This document shows, piece by piece, positions 53,042 through 63,120 of a DNA stretch of 64,000 nucleotides (position 1 is the first letter of the stretch; every line of letters begins with the position of its first letter). Both the position numbers and the translations under genes were made by a program. A model generated the notes under the pieces. That model saw nothing but the letters and a program-made list of their open reading frames with translations, did not search any database and was not told the DNA's origin. Origin of the DNA: Pelagihabitans sp965238025 (lineage in GTDB: Bacteria; Bacteroidota; Bacteroidia; Flavobacteriales; Flavobacteriaceae); NCBI GenBank assembly GCA_965238025.1, contig OZ250162.1, positions 1,302,001-1,366,000 on the forward strand, in the 5' to 3' direction.

Positions 53042-53647
53042 ATGAAGGAAAAAATTCTAGAAAAGGCAACGGATATGTTCTTGAACTTTGGTTTCAAGAG
53101 CGTTACTATGGATGATATCGCCAATAAAATGGGCATATCAAAGAAAACCATCTATGCCCATTATACAAATAAGACGAAATTGGTTGCCGATAGCACGGAC
53201 TATCTCTTTCAACTAATTTCCAAAGGGATTGACCATATATGTTCTTTAGAAAAAAACCCTATTGAGGAGCTTTACGAAATTAAGAAGTTCGCCATGTTGC
53301 ATTTAAAGGATGAAAAATCTTCCCCGCAGTACCAACTTCAAAAATACTATCCCAACATTTACAAAAGCATCAAGGAAAGGCAGTTTAGTGTAATGCAAGA
53401 TTGTGTAATGGATAATGTTAAAAGGGGAATAGAGTTGGGTATTTATCGCAAGAACTTAAATGTTGAATTTGTATCCCGGATTTATTTTTCAGGGGTTACC
53501 AGTATAAAAGATAATATGCTTTTTCCCGTCTCCCAGTTTCCTATGACTCGATTAATGGACGATTATCTCGAATACCATTTAAGGGGCATCGTGACACCAG
53601 AAGGACGAAAAGTATTAAACAAAATCATCAATTCAAATCAAGAATAA
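53042..53647 (+). CDS. TetR/AcrR family transcriptional regulator
   Basis: 201 residues. N-terminal TetR HTH: ILEKATDMFLNFGFKSVTMDDIANKMGISKKTIYAHYTNKTKLV. The C-terminal ligand domain is typical in length. It is the first gene of the efflux operon: its stop codon directly abuts the tolC-like ATG. A palindrome overlapping its promoter is the likely operator. The ATG is only 10 bases after the -7 element, so the leader is almost absent. Confidence 0.92.
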   Translation: MKEKILEKATDMFLNFGFKSVTMDDIANKMGISKKTIYAHYTNKTKLVADSTDYLFQLISKGIDHICSLEKNPIEELYEIKKFAMLHLKDEKSSPQYQLQKYYPNIYKSIKERQFSVMQDCVMDNVKRGIELGIYRKNLNVEFVSRIYFSGVTSIKDNMLFPVSQFPMTRLMDDYLEYHLRGIVTPEGRKVLNKIINSNQE

Positions 53648-54991
53648 ATGCGCTATTATTTCATAACACTTTTAGCATTTTTAATAACCGCAATAGGTGC
53701 TGCCCAAGAAAAGATGGAGAACCCAAATGGCTTTACGTTGGAGGAAGCAATAGCGTTCGCATTGGAAAATAATTATAGTGCCATTAATGCTGATCGGGAC
53801 CTGATTGATGCCAGAAAGCAAAAATGGGAAGTTATCGCAAGTGGTTTACCTCAAATTGAAGGTTCGGTTGGGTATCAAAATCAATTAAAACAACCTGTTT
53901 CGCTGATTCCGGGTGAGTTCACAGGAGGTGAACCCGGTACTTTTGTGCCCATTGTGTTTGGGCAAGCACAGCAAATGAATGCTATCGCGACCTTACGGCA
54001 ACAAATCTTCGACGGTTCCTATATAGTAGGGGTTCAGGCAACAAAATCATTCCTTCGTTACAGCGATAATAATAAAGAGAAAACCCAATTAGAAATTCGT
54101 AAAGCCGTAACCGAAGCTTATGGGAATGTACTGCTTGCGGAAGAAAGTACTGCAATTCTTGAAAAGAACAAGACAAATCTGGAAAAGAACCTTTTTGAGA
54201 CCCAAAAACTATTTGAAAACGGTTTAGGAGATGAAGAAAGTGTGGAACAGCTTCAAATAACCGCTTCAAATGTTGATAATCAACTTAAAAATGCAATCCG
54301 CTTTAGTAACATTACACGTCGGCTATTGAACCTTGTTATGGGCATCGACATTGATGCTCCCACGAAGCTGGAAGAGAACTTGGATGACCTTGCAGTTCAA
54401 AAGACCGACTTTGATTTGCTGAATTCCGAACTGAATCTAGAGAACAATGTAGATTACAAATTGGCAATTAATTTAAATGAACAGCGATTCTTCGAATGGA
54501 AATTGGCCAGAAGTAAAGCGTTGCCAACTTTAACCACATTCATCAATTACGGTACCTCCGCTTTTTCAGATGATTTTAGTTTTTTTAATGGGGACCAAAC
54601 ATGGTTTGATTCTTCTATATGGGGTGTAGATTTAAGTATTCCCATATTTAGTTCCGGCCTAAGAAGTGCCAGTACCAAACGTGCCAAGATCGCACTTGAA
54701 AAGGCAAAGACCCAACTATTTGAAGCCGAACAACAAATACGTCTTCAAGCCGAATCGGCAAAAAGTGACTATACTTTTGCTATAGAGCAATACCAGACCG
54801 CAAAAGACAATCTGAATTTAGCAGAACGTATCGAGAATAAGAATCAAATCAAATATTCGGAAGGATTGGCTAGTAGTTTCGAATTACGTCAAGCTCAAAC
54901 ACAGTTATACGATGCGCAACAAGGTTATTTGCAATCTATGGTCGAGGTCATTAATAAGAAAACGGAATTGGAAACGATTTTGAATAAGTAA
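53648..54991 (+). CDS. TolC-like outer-membrane efflux protein
   Basis: 447 residues, signal peptide ending AIGAAQ. OEP-family helices with LEEAIAFALENNYSAINADRDLIDARKQKWEVIASGLPQIEGSVGYQNQ near the N-terminus and the repeated half with LRSASTKRAKIALEKAKTQLFEAEQQIRLQAESAKSDY. It provides the outer-membrane channel of the RND pump encoded downstream. Confidence 0.93.
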   Translation: MRYYFITLLAFLITAIGAAQEKMENPNGFTLEEAIAFALENNYSAINADRDLIDARKQKWEVIASGLPQIEGSVGYQNQLKQPVSLIPGEFTGGEPGTFVPIVFGQAQQMNAIATLRQQIFDGSYIVGVQATKSFLRYSDNNKEKTQLEIRKAVTEAYGNVLLAEESTAILEKNKTNLEKNLFETQKLFENGLGDEESVEQLQITASNVDNQLKNAIRFSNITRRLLNLVMGIDIDAPTKLEENLDDLAVQKTDFDLLNSELNLENNVDYKLAINLNEQRFFEWKLARSKALPTLTTFINYGTSAFSDDFSFFNGDQTWFDSSIWGVDLSIPIFSSGLRSASTKRAKIALEKAKTQLFEAEQQIRLQAESAKSDYTFAIEQYQTAKDNLNLAERIENKNQIKYSEGLASSFELRQAQTQLYDAQQGYLQSMVEVINKKTELETILNK

Positions 54992-55042
54992 GTTTAAAGG
55001 TTTAGGAGTTTAAAGTTTATAATCGGATAATACAATTTGGAA

Positions 55043-55405
55043 ATGAAATTATTTTCTTTTGAAAAATTGAAGGTTTGGCAAAAGTCCAGACAATTATCTA
55101 TTAAGATTTATAGATCAACTAAGCTTTTTCCAAACGAAGAAAAATTCGGATTGATTAGTCAAATGAGAAGATGTTCAGTTTCAATTTCATCTAATATTGC
55201 TGAAGGAACGGGTAGACATTCACCAAAAGACAAAGCTCGTTTTACTGAGATTGCTTTTAGTTCTGCCATGGAGCTTTTAAATCAAAGTATTTTGAGTAAT
55301 GACCTGGGATTTCTCTCTAATGAAATCTATTCAGAAATTAGAGCTGAAATATCGGAAATAACTGCTATGCTGGATGGCCTTTATAAATCACAAATAAACT
55401 CATAA
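55043..55405 (+). CDS. S23-type four-helix-bundle protein inserted in the efflux operon
   Basis: 120 residues from ATG 55043. Matches the 23S rRNA-intervening-sequence (S23) protein family: FEKLKVWQKSRQLSIKIYRST, FGLISQMRRCSVSISSNIAEGTGR, ARFTEIAFSSAMELLNQ. The molecular role is unsettled. These genes occur singly at many genomic positions in Bacteroidota. Here it separates tolC from the adaptor gene; the preceding gap carries repeated GTTTAAA units (54994-55020). Probably a mobile-like passenger rather than a pump part. Confidence 0.85.
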   Translation: MKLFSFEKLKVWQKSRQLSIKIYRSTKLFPNEEKFGLISQMRRCSVSISSNIAEGTGRHSPKDKARFTEIAFSSAMELLNQSILSNDLGFLSNEIYSEIRAEISEITAMLDGLYKSQINS

Positions 55406-55431
55406 ACATTAAGCACATAAACTTATTCATC

Positions 55432-56619
55432 ATGAAAAAACTACTATATATAATAACCTCTGGAATAGTGTTGGCCGCTTGTGGTGGCGGTGAAACGCAG
55501 TCCATTAAAGATCTAATTTCTTCTGGAGATTTAGAAGCGCTACGTGCTAGAAAAACTGAAATTGCCGATAAACAAAAAGCCTATGAAAACGATATCAAGT
55601 TGTTAGACTCGGTAATTGCCTCCAAATCTGGTGAGGAAAAGTTGCCTTTGGTTACGACTCTTCTGGCAAAGCAAGAAAAATTCGTTCATTTTTTAGAGTT
55701 ACAAGGCGATGTAAAGACCAAGCAGAATGTATTGGTATACCCGGAAATGGCGGGAACTTTATATAAGGTGTATGTAAAAGAAGGACAGCGTGTTGGCAAA
55801 GGACAACTTTTAGCCGCAATAGATGATGGAGGATTAAGTAGTCAGGTATCGCAACTTAAAACACAGGCCGAATTGGCAAAAACCACCTATGAGCGCCAAA
55901 AGCGGTTGTGGGAACAAAAAATAGGCTCTGAAATACAATTTTTACAAGCAAAAACGAATTATGAGGCTTCTGAAAATGCGGTTAAGCAAGCACAAAGCCA
56001 GTTGGGTAAATCTACCATAAGAGCTCCTTTTTCGGGAATTGTAGATGATGTGATCAAAGATCAAGGTACAGTTGTAGCTCCCGGCCCCGGTTCAGAGGTT
56101 TTTAGAATCGTAAACCTATCCGACATGTATATTTCTGTAGATGTGCCCGAGAGCTACTTAGGTGATATTGCAAAAGGCAAGGAAGCGAAGGTGTATTTCC
56201 CTGTTTTAGGTGATACGATTATTTCGCAGGTGAGACAAACAGGAAATTTCATCAATCCGAGTAATAGGGCTTTTTCAGTTGAGATCCCCGTTCCAAACAG
56301 GAAAGGAAATATTAAACCCAACCTTAGTGCGAAGGTCAGTCTTAATGATTATTCCAGTGACGCTGCCATAACGATTCCGCAGAGTATTATATCTGAAAAT
56401 GCAGATGGGGATCAATATGTTTATATAGCAAAGAAGTCAGCGGATAAAGAGAATCAAGCGATGGTAAACAGACAAATAATAGTAACGGGCAGGACTCAAG
56501 GTAGTTTGGTCGAGGTACTATCGGGAATTTCTGATGGTGATCAATTGGTGAAAGAGGGAGCGAGAAGCGTTAAAGATGGTCAGAATGTGCAAATCTTAAA
56601 TACAGGTGCTGATGAGTAA
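55432..56619 (+). CDS. RND efflux periplasmic adaptor, lipoprotein
   Basis: 395 residues. Lipobox VLAAC (Cys17). Membrane-fusion-protein layout: an N-terminal coiled stretch (EALRARKTEIADKQKAYENDIKLLDS), a lipoyl half (VYPEMAGTLYKVYVKEGQRVGKGQLLAAIDDGGL), a helical hairpin with LKTQAELAKTTYERQKRLWEQ, the second lipoyl half (STIRAPFSGIVDDVIKDQGTVVAPG), and beta-barrel and membrane-proximal domains. Links the inner-membrane pump to TolC. Its end overlaps the pump gene by 8 bases. Confidence 0.93.
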   Translation: MKKLLYIITSGIVLAACGGGETQSIKDLISSGDLEALRARKTEIADKQKAYENDIKLLDSVIASKSGEEKLPLVTTLLAKQEKFVHFLELQGDVKTKQNVLVYPEMAGTLYKVYVKEGQRVGKGQLLAAIDDGGLSSQVSQLKTQAELAKTTYERQKRLWEQKIGSEIQFLQAKTNYEASENAVKQAQSQLGKSTIRAPFSGIVDDVIKDQGTVVAPGPGSEVFRIVNLSDMYISVDVPESYLGDIAKGKEAKVYFPVLGDTIISQVRQTGNFINPSNRAFSVEIPVPNRKGNIKPNLSAKVSLNDYSSDAAITIPQSIISENADGDQYVYIAKKSADKENQAMVNRQIIVTGRTQGSLVEVLSGISDGDQLVKEGARSVKDGQNVQILNTGADE

Positions 56620-59600
56620 ACAGAAGAAAAACGCCAACAAAGAGTTTCGATTATCTTCTTGGGCGATAGACAATCCTTCGGTCATTTATGTAATGATTGC
56701 ACTTTTTTTATGGATCGGCTTCCAATCGTATCAGGCTATGCCCAGAGAGGATTTTCCGGAAATAGTAGAAACTAAAATTTATGTAAGTACGCTATATCCT
56801 GGCAATACGGCAGAAGATGTAGAACGGCTTATTACCGATCCCTTAGAGGATAAATTGAAAAACGTAAGCAATGTTGTTAAAATCACATCTACCTCTCAAG
56901 AAGATTATTCTATTATTACGGTAGAATTTGATGAAAAACTAACCGTTGAACAGGCAAAACAGAAGGTAAAAGATGAGGTAGATAGCGAGAAGTCAGGTGA
57001 AGATTGGCCAACATTTAACAATGCCAAGGTTGAGCCGAATGTCTTTGACTTAAACCTATCGGAATCATTCCCGATTATGAACGTGAATTTTACAGGTGAT
57101 TATCCTGTAGAAAAGTTGAAGGAGTTTGCTGAGTATATGCAAAATGAGATTGAAGACCTACAAGAAATCAAGGAAGTAGGTATTCGGGGAGCCCAAGATA
57201 AAGAGGTAGAGGTAGCGGTCGATGTCTATAAAATGATGGCCGCTAAGGTGAGCTTTCAAGATGTAATTAGCACCATAAGTAATGGCAATACCACGATGTC
57301 GGCCGGCAATATTAAATCGGGAGATCAACGCCGAACTATCCGTATTTTGGGAGAGGTAAAGGACCCCAAACAACTTGAAAATTTTGTAGTAAAATCGGAG
57401 AATGGTGCAGTATATCTTAAAGATATCGCCAAGGTCACTTTTGATGAGCAAGAAAAAACCACCTATGCACGCGAGTATGGTGAAAGTGTGGTGATGTTGG
57501 ATATCAAAAAGCGTTCAGGGAGCAACATGATCCAGGCTACGACCAAAATCAGGGAGTTGGTAAAAAAGGCAGAGACCGATTATTTTCCCAAAGATTTGAA
57601 TATTACAATTGCCAACGATTCATCGGATAGGACCTTAAATCAAGTAGATGATTTGGTCAATAATATCATTTTCGGGATTATTCTAGTGGTTACCGTATTG
57701 ATGTTTTTTCTAGGGTTCCGAAACGCCCTGTTCGTTGGTTTTGCCATACCCATGTCGATGTTCATGTCATTTATGATATTGTCCCTTTTGGGGTACACCC
57801 TGAATACCATGATTCTTTTTGGGATGATTATGGGACTGGGAATGCTTGTAGATAATGGTATCGTTGTAGTGGAAAATGTGTATCGCTTAATGAGTGAGGG
57901 CATGTCTAGGACCGAAGCAGCAAAAAAAGGGATTGGTGAGATAGCTTTCCCGATTATTATTTCGACGTTAACCACTGTGGCGGCCTTTGTACCTCTGGGA
58001 TTATGGCCAGGTATTTTTGGTCAGTTCATGATATATTTTCCAATAACCCTTTCTGTGGTTTTGGGGTCATCGCTCTTCGTGGCCATTTTTATGAACTCGA
58101 TGCTGGTATCACAATTTATGAGGATTGAAGAAAAAGACCTGACTAAAAAACAATTGCTTCGCATCTCTGCTATTTTAGGGGGTTTTGGTTTGTTCATTCT
58201 CTTTTTTGGAGGACCAATGAGAGGTCTAGGCACGGTTATGCTGATTACTGCCATCATGTTCTGGATATATAAGTACGCCATTAAGAAATGGGCAACTAGT
58301 TTTCAGAACAAGGCCATGGTGCGTTTTGAAAATTGGTACGAAAAAAGGATTAAACATGCCTTAAGGGGCGGCAACGTATATTGGTATTTTGGGATTACCT
58401 TCTTTTTGTTAATTGCCGTATTCATGCTTTTCGGAATGTCGTTAGGAAGTGGTAGGACCAAAGTAGAGTTCTTCCCGGATAACAAACCCAATGAGATATA
58501 TGCCTATATAGAATATCCCCAAGGCACTTCAATAGAGAAGACCAACGAGCTAACAAAAGCCATTGAAGATAGAGTATATGCTGTCGCCAACAATAGCAAG
58601 TATAAAGATGGGGAACACAACTATTTGGTCGAATCTGCCGTCTCACAAGTAGGTGAGGGAGCTGGGAACCCACAGACTGACGGAGGCTCTGCTGCTGAAA
58701 TGCCACATCGGGGCAAGGTGACGGTTTCTATGCGGGAATATAAATATCGAAATGGAAGGGATACAGAAAAGCTAAGAGGCGAAATTCAAGACGCCCTGAC
58801 CGGAATTTATCCTGGGGTCGCCATCTCCGTTGAAAAAGAGGCAAACGGACCGCCGGCAGGTTATCCGATAAATATTGAGCTGCAGGGGAAAGACTATACA
58901 GAACTGATTAATACGGCCGAAGACATTCGAAATTTTATCAATACCAAAAATATAGCCGGTATAGAAGAGTTGAAGATAGACGTAAACAAGGGGAAACCAT
59001 CTATGCAGGTGGTAGTAGATCGAAAAAAGGCTGGTGAACTAGGCGTTTCGGTAGGTCAGGTTGGACAACAACTACGACGTTCCCTATTTGGTGAAAAAGC
59101 AGGGGTTTATAAAGTAGATGGGGAGGATTATGATATCAATGTTCGGTTTAACGAAAATATCAGATATAACAAAAGTGCCCTTTTTAATCAAAACATCATA
59201 TTTAGAGATCAGGCTTCGGGGCAGATAAAGGAAGTGCCCGTTTCGGCTGTTGCCTCGCAACGAAACTCATCAGGGTTTAGTGCAATAAAACATAAAAACA
59301 AGAAAAGGGTTGTTACGGTTTACTCGCAGTTGAAACCAGGATTTAGCGATGCAGGAGCAATTGTAGCAGAAATCCAAAAAGAGATGGAGGATTACAAAGG
59401 TCTTCCAAAAGACGTAAAAATTGACTTTACAGGTCAGATTGAGGAGCAGAACAAGCAAATGGCATTTCTGGTAGGTGCGTTCTTTTCTGGTTTAGGACTC
59501 ATATTTCTTATTTTGATTTTCCAATTTGGAGGCATTTCAAAACCTTTTATCATAATGATTGCCATCTTTTTGAGTTTTATAGGTGTTTTTGGGGGATTGA

Positions 59601-60154
59601 TGCTAACCGGATGGTCATTTGTAATTATGATGACCATGATGGGAATTATTTCCTTGGCGGGAATAGTGGTAAATAATGGGGTGGTTCTTTTGGATTATAC
59701 TCAAATTTTAATTGATCGAAAAAAGGTAAAATTAGATTTGGAAGACAAAGATCTGCTTTCTATGGAGCAAGTGACCAAGGTTATCGTTAAAAGTGGTAAG
59801 GCCCGTTTGCGGCCAGTAATTTTAACGGCAATAACCACGGTTCTAGGCTTGATTCCTTTGGCCATTGGATTGAACATCGATTTCTTTTCGTTGTTTACTG
59901 AATTTGACCCTAAGGTCTATATTGGCGGGGATAATGTAATTTTCTGGGGTCCGCTGGCCTGGACGGTTATTTTTGGATTGATCGTAGCAACGTTCTTGAC
60001 CTTGATCATCGTACCCGTGCTCTTCAATATTACATATAGGATTAAAACAGCAGTCAAAGGTTTTAGAAAATCGGATAACAGCAAGGAGAAAAATATCCTG
60101 ATTGAAGATTCTGAGTATGGCCGATTGCCAAAAACTGGAACAGCCAATAGCTAA
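56612..60154 (+). CDS. RND family efflux permease
   Basis: 1180 residues from ATG 56612 (a GTG at 56606 is less likely). TM1 (NPSVIYVMIALFLWIGFQSY), porter domain start MPREDFPEIVETKIYVSTLYPGNTAEDVERLI, TM4 with GMIMGLGMLVDNGIVVVENVYR, and TM10-12 with GIISLAGIVVNNGVVLLDY and RLRPVILTAITTVLGLIPLA. The asparagine/aspartate pattern in TM4 supports proton coupling. It is longer than AcrB-type pumps because of a roughly 80-residue stretch with two extra hydrophobic segments (about 505-555). Substrate unknown; HAE/CzcA-like. Confidence 0.93.
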   Translation: MSKQKKNANKEFRLSSWAIDNPSVIYVMIALFLWIGFQSYQAMPREDFPEIVETKIYVSTLYPGNTAEDVERLITDPLEDKLKNVSNVVKITSTSQEDYSIITVEFDEKLTVEQAKQKVKDEVDSEKSGEDWPTFNNAKVEPNVFDLNLSESFPIMNVNFTGDYPVEKLKEFAEYMQNEIEDLQEIKEVGIRGAQDKEVEVAVDVYKMMAAKVSFQDVISTISNGNTTMSAGNIKSGDQRRTIRILGEVKDPKQLENFVVKSENGAVYLKDIAKVTFDEQEKTTYAREYGESVVMLDIKKRSGSNMIQATTKIRELVKKAETDYFPKDLNITIANDSSDRTLNQVDDLVNNIIFGIILVVTVLMFFLGFRNALFVGFAIPMSMFMSFMILSLLGYTLNTMILFGMIMGLGMLVDNGIVVVENVYRLMSEGMSRTEAAKKGIGEIAFPIIISTLTTVAAFVPLGLWPGIFGQFMIYFPITLSVVLGSSLFVAIFMNSMLVSQFMRIEEKDLTKKQLLRISAILGGFGLFILFFGGPMRGLGTVMLITAIMFWIYKYAIKKWATSFQNKAMVRFENWYEKRIKHALRGGNVYWYFGITFFLLIAVFMLFGMSLGSGRTKVEFFPDNKPNEIYAYIEYPQGTSIEKTNELTKAIEDRVYAVANNSKYKDGEHNYLVESAVSQVGEGAGNPQTDGGSAAEMPHRGKVTVSMREYKYRNGRDTEKLRGEIQDALTGIYPGVAISVEKEANGPPAGYPINIELQGKDYTELINTAEDIRNFINTKNIAGIEELKIDVNKGKPSMQVVVDRKKAGELGVSVGQVGQQLRRSLFGEKAGVYKVDGEDYDINVRFNENIRYNKSALFNQNIIFRDQASGQIKEVPVSAVASQRNSSGFSAIKHKNKKRVVTVYSQLKPGFSDAGAIVAEIQKEMEDYKGLPKDVKIDFTGQIEEQNKQMAFLVGAFFSGLGLIFLILIFQFGGISKPFIIMIAIFLSFIGVFGGLMLTGWSFVIMMTMMGIISLAGIVVNNGVVLLDYTQILIDRKKVKLDLEDKDLLSMEQVTKVIVKSGKARLRPVILTAITTVLGLIPLAIGLNIDFFSLFTEFDPKVYIGGDNVIFWGPLAWTVIFGLIVATFLTLIIVPVLFNITYRIKTAVKGFRKSDNSKEKNILIEDSEYGRLPKTGTANS

Positions 60155-60164
60155 ATAAAATAAA

Positions 60165-60190
60165 AACCCGCATCCCATAAGGTGCGGGTC
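60165..60190. terminator. bidirectional terminator between RND pump and TonB receptor
   Basis: Stem ACCCGCA / TGCGGGT between two convergent genes, with an A-rich left flank that serves as a U run for the minus-strand gene. Confidence 0.65.
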
Positions 60191-60211
60191 ATATAGTACT
60201 GTTGTTTTCGA

Positions 60212-62941
60212 TTAAAACTTAAAGGTGACGCCTCCGTTGATGACGGTTCCATTAAATCCAAATTGGTTTACCTCCCAGGGGTACCTGAACCTTCCACCTA
60301 AATCGACCTCAAAATCATCGCCTGGATCTATTTCATCAGGATATACATTTAATAAGTTATTGGCTGAAAGCGTGGCCCGAAACTTATCGCTAAAATCATA
60401 TCCTATGATCAAATCGGTAATTACCTTACCAGCGAAAGTTTGATCGTTATCCGGGTTGGTCGCATGTTGCCATTCCACCTCTCCAAAATAAGTGTTGTTC
60501 AACACTAAATTCAACTTGTTCAAATCATAATCAAAGCCCAATAATATTTTAGATTTTGGCCTTGCCGAAGTGATTCTTGCTTGCTCCTTGCGACTAAAAA
60601 ACGCATCTTCATAACCGTTGTCTGCAAGGATGGTTGGGACATTGATATCCCCATCAATTTTTGTTTCGTTGAAATTGGCTGCCAAGGTAGCTCCTAAAGT
60701 TCCGTTTCCTAATTCTATATTTCTATAGTTGGCTACTAAATCTACCCCGGTAGTATTTGTATTCACGGCATTAATAAAGAATTTCAGACTTGTTATGGAA
60801 TTTGTTACCAAAATCTGCTCAACAGGATTATTGGAAGTATCATCGCCATCAAAACCAATCTCACCCGTAAACAACACCCGGTCATCTACTTTTACGTTAT
60901 AAAAGTCTGCGGATAATGAAAGATTCGGAGCGGGTTTAAATGTAATTCCTGCCGTAATATTTTTAGACGTTTCGGCCGCTAATTGTGCTACGCCCAGCCC
61001 ATCCCTAATAACAGGGTCCACATTATTGAAGGTTCCTTGGTTGGAAATAGTACCCCCTGAAACCAAGGTTTGAATATTGCTTATATAGATTTGATGTAAC
61101 GATGGAGCCCTAAACCCCGTACTATATGATGCGCGTATTGCTCCCTTATCCCCTAAGGAGTATCTGCCATTTACTTTCCAAGACGTATTATCACCAAAAT
61201 CGCTAAAATCTTCGTAGCGGACAGCTCCCCCTATCAAGAGCTGTTCGGTTGGCTCCCACTCCAAATCACCGTAAACCCCGAAATTATTTCTTGTGGCGAC
61301 AACCGCATTGCTGGGCTGTAACCCGGGGAAAGATTGTACCCCACTCCCAAAATAGGAAGCCGGTTCACCCGCAGTTGCCCTAAAACGTTCCTCCCTAACT
61401 TCTCCACCAAATGCAATACCTACCTGCCCTAAGTTTTTGGAAAAATCCAAATTGGCAAGCAAGTTGCTAAAGGCATAAGCCCCTACATCGAAAGAAGTGG
61501 GGCTATTTGCCCCTAAATCTGTATTAATACTGTTGTTAACCTCGTAGTCAACGCCATTTCTCCCATAGGTTCCGCTCAAATCCGTGTTAAAACCAAGTAT
61601 TTTCCATTTAACCCCAATGGTCATATTGTTATCCCTGATGTCTGTTTCAAATGTAGGCTGAAACCCCTGATATTGACCAACTCCGTCAAACAAAGGGTTA
61701 CTCCCTGGACTATTCTGTCCTGGGATTCCCGGCCAAAAAGGAGTTCTGTACAGCGCAAAACTTTTTCCTTTTCTATAGGTCAATCCCCCAAAAGTATAAA
61801 ACTCCCCACCGCCATTTTTAAAAGGTACTCCGGCGTTGAAAAAAACATCCATTTTTTGCATTTCCGGTTGTCCGACTATCGTGCCCTGATCTGGGTTGGC
61901 CCGTTGCCAATCTGTGTTCCCATTTAAGACATCTGCGGCAGTTGCTACTTGCCCGTCAGTTGCTAAGAACCCGTCAGCCGCCTCAATTGGGATAGCACCA
62001 ATATCGTACAAGAAACCAAATAGTCCATCTCCCCCAGGAGTGCCGGATCTATCGGTTTTTTCCTGATCGTAGTATCCAAGCGTGAGATTTAAATAACCTC
62101 CGTTTTCTCCGAGATTAATTGCTGTATTTAAATCTGCCCCAAAATTAAAACCATCCCCTTCGGTCGTTACCCCTGATTTTACATTAACAGAAGTATATTC
62201 AACATTTCTCTTCAATACCATATTAATGACCCCCGCAATGGCATCGGATCCGTACTGTGCTGAAGCTCCATCGCGTAATACTTCTATCCTTTCTATTGCC
62301 GCCGCAGGAACACTTTTAAGATCCACGCCTACCTCACCTTTGCCCGGGGTATCGTTGATATAAACCAAGGCACTCTGGTTTTTGCGTTTCCCATTTACCA
62401 AGACCAATGTTCTACTGGGCCCAAGTCCCCGTAAATCGGCAGGGTCAAAATGCGCAGTGGCATCCGAAATTGTTTGGTTCGTAGAATTGAAGGAAGGCAC
62501 TTTGTAAGTCAACATTTTATCAACGGTAGGCTGCCCAGTATTGCGAAGTTCCGCAACACCAATATTATCTATGGGAACCGGAGAATCCAAGATAGTTCTT
62601 GGTTTGGAACGGCTACCCACCAAAACCACCTCGTCAAGGGCAACTCCTTCTTGTAAGGTGACATTTACTTGACCAGCGCTACTAACGTTTACTTCTTTGG
62701 TGTTGAACCCAATGGAAGAAAATATGAGGACAGCGGGAAAATCGGTGATGCTGATGGTGTAATTTCCATCAAAATCACTAGTAGTTCCGTTCGAGGTGCC
62801 TTTAACGACAACATTTACACCTGGTAATGGTTCATTATCTTGATCGGTAATGACTCCATTAACTTCATTCTGTGCCAGAATACCCAATGGGGCGATCAGA
62901 AAAAGAAAAATACACGAAATTTTAAGTAGGTAAATCTTCAT
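60212..62941 (-). CDS. TonB-dependent outer-membrane receptor
   Basis: 909 residues, signal peptide ending GILAQ. CarboxypepD_reg-like domain (VNGVITDQDNEPLPGVNVVVKGTSNGTTSDFDGNYTI), plug with DLRGLGPSRTLVLVNGKRKNQSAL and IERIEVLRDGASAQYGSDAIAGVINMVLKR, and a barrel ending INGGVTFKF. No SusD follows, so it is not a classical SusC; plug features resemble non-Sus receptors. Ligand unknown. A minus-strand -7 match TATATTTG lies at 63077-63084. Confidence 0.9.
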   Translation of the reverse strand: MKIYLLKISCIFLFLIAPLGILAQNEVNGVITDQDNEPLPGVNVVVKGTSNGTTSDFDGNYTISITDFPAVLIFSSIGFNTKEVNVSSAGQVNVTLQEGVALDEVVLVGSRSKPRTILDSPVPIDNIGVAELRNTGQPTVDKMLTYKVPSFNSTNQTISDATAHFDPADLRGLGPSRTLVLVNGKRKNQSALVYINDTPGKGEVGVDLKSVPAAAIERIEVLRDGASAQYGSDAIAGVINMVLKRNVEYTSVNVKSGVTTEGDGFNFGADLNTAINLGENGGYLNLTLGYYDQEKTDRSGTPGGDGLFGFLYDIGAIPIEAADGFLATDGQVATAADVLNGNTDWQRANPDQGTIVGQPEMQKMDVFFNAGVPFKNGGGEFYTFGGLTYRKGKSFALYRTPFWPGIPGQNSPGSNPLFDGVGQYQGFQPTFETDIRDNNMTIGVKWKILGFNTDLSGTYGRNGVDYEVNNSINTDLGANSPTSFDVGAYAFSNLLANLDFSKNLGQVGIAFGGEVREERFRATAGEPASYFGSGVQSFPGLQPSNAVVATRNNFGVYGDLEWEPTEQLLIGGAVRYEDFSDFGDNTSWKVNGRYSLGDKGAIRASYSTGFRAPSLHQIYISNIQTLVSGGTISNQGTFNNVDPVIRDGLGVAQLAAETSKNITAGITFKPAPNLSLSADFYNVKVDDRVLFTGEIGFDGDDTSNNPVEQILVTNSITSLKFFINAVNTNTTGVDLVANYRNIELGNGTLGATLAANFNETKIDGDINVPTILADNGYEDAFFSRKEQARITSARPKSKILLGFDYDLNKLNLVLNNTYFGEVEWQHATNPDNDQTFAGKVITDLIIGYDFSDKFRATLSANNLLNVYPDEIDPGDDFEVDLGGRFRYPWEVNQFGFNGTVINGGVTFKF

Positions 62942-63076
62942 TTTTACAGTGTTTTGTTAGTTATTAAGCAACAAGCTAGCTTTTTATTTAGAAAATAAAT
63001 AAAAAATAGACAGGAAAAATAGGCATTACCTAAATTAGAGGCCATACTTTCTTGACAAAATAACACCTAAATAATA

Positions 63077-63098
63077 CAAATATACTTTTATACCTTTG
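63077..63098. promoter_or_regulatory. divergent -7 elements of the TonB receptor and aspS
   Basis: TATATTTG on the minus strand (63077-63084) and TACCTTTG on the plus strand (63091-63098) both fit TAnnTTTG and lie 6 bases apart. Neither has a clear -33 partner. The plus element is 22 bases before the aspS ATG. Confidence 0.4.
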
Positions 63099-63120
63099 TG
63101 CTTAATTTTTGACTGGAAAA

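Noticed and set aside
60212..62941. SusC-type nutrient receptor
   Set aside because: No SusD-like gene follows on the minus strand (the next gene is the convergent RND pump), so it is called only a TonB-dependent receptor.
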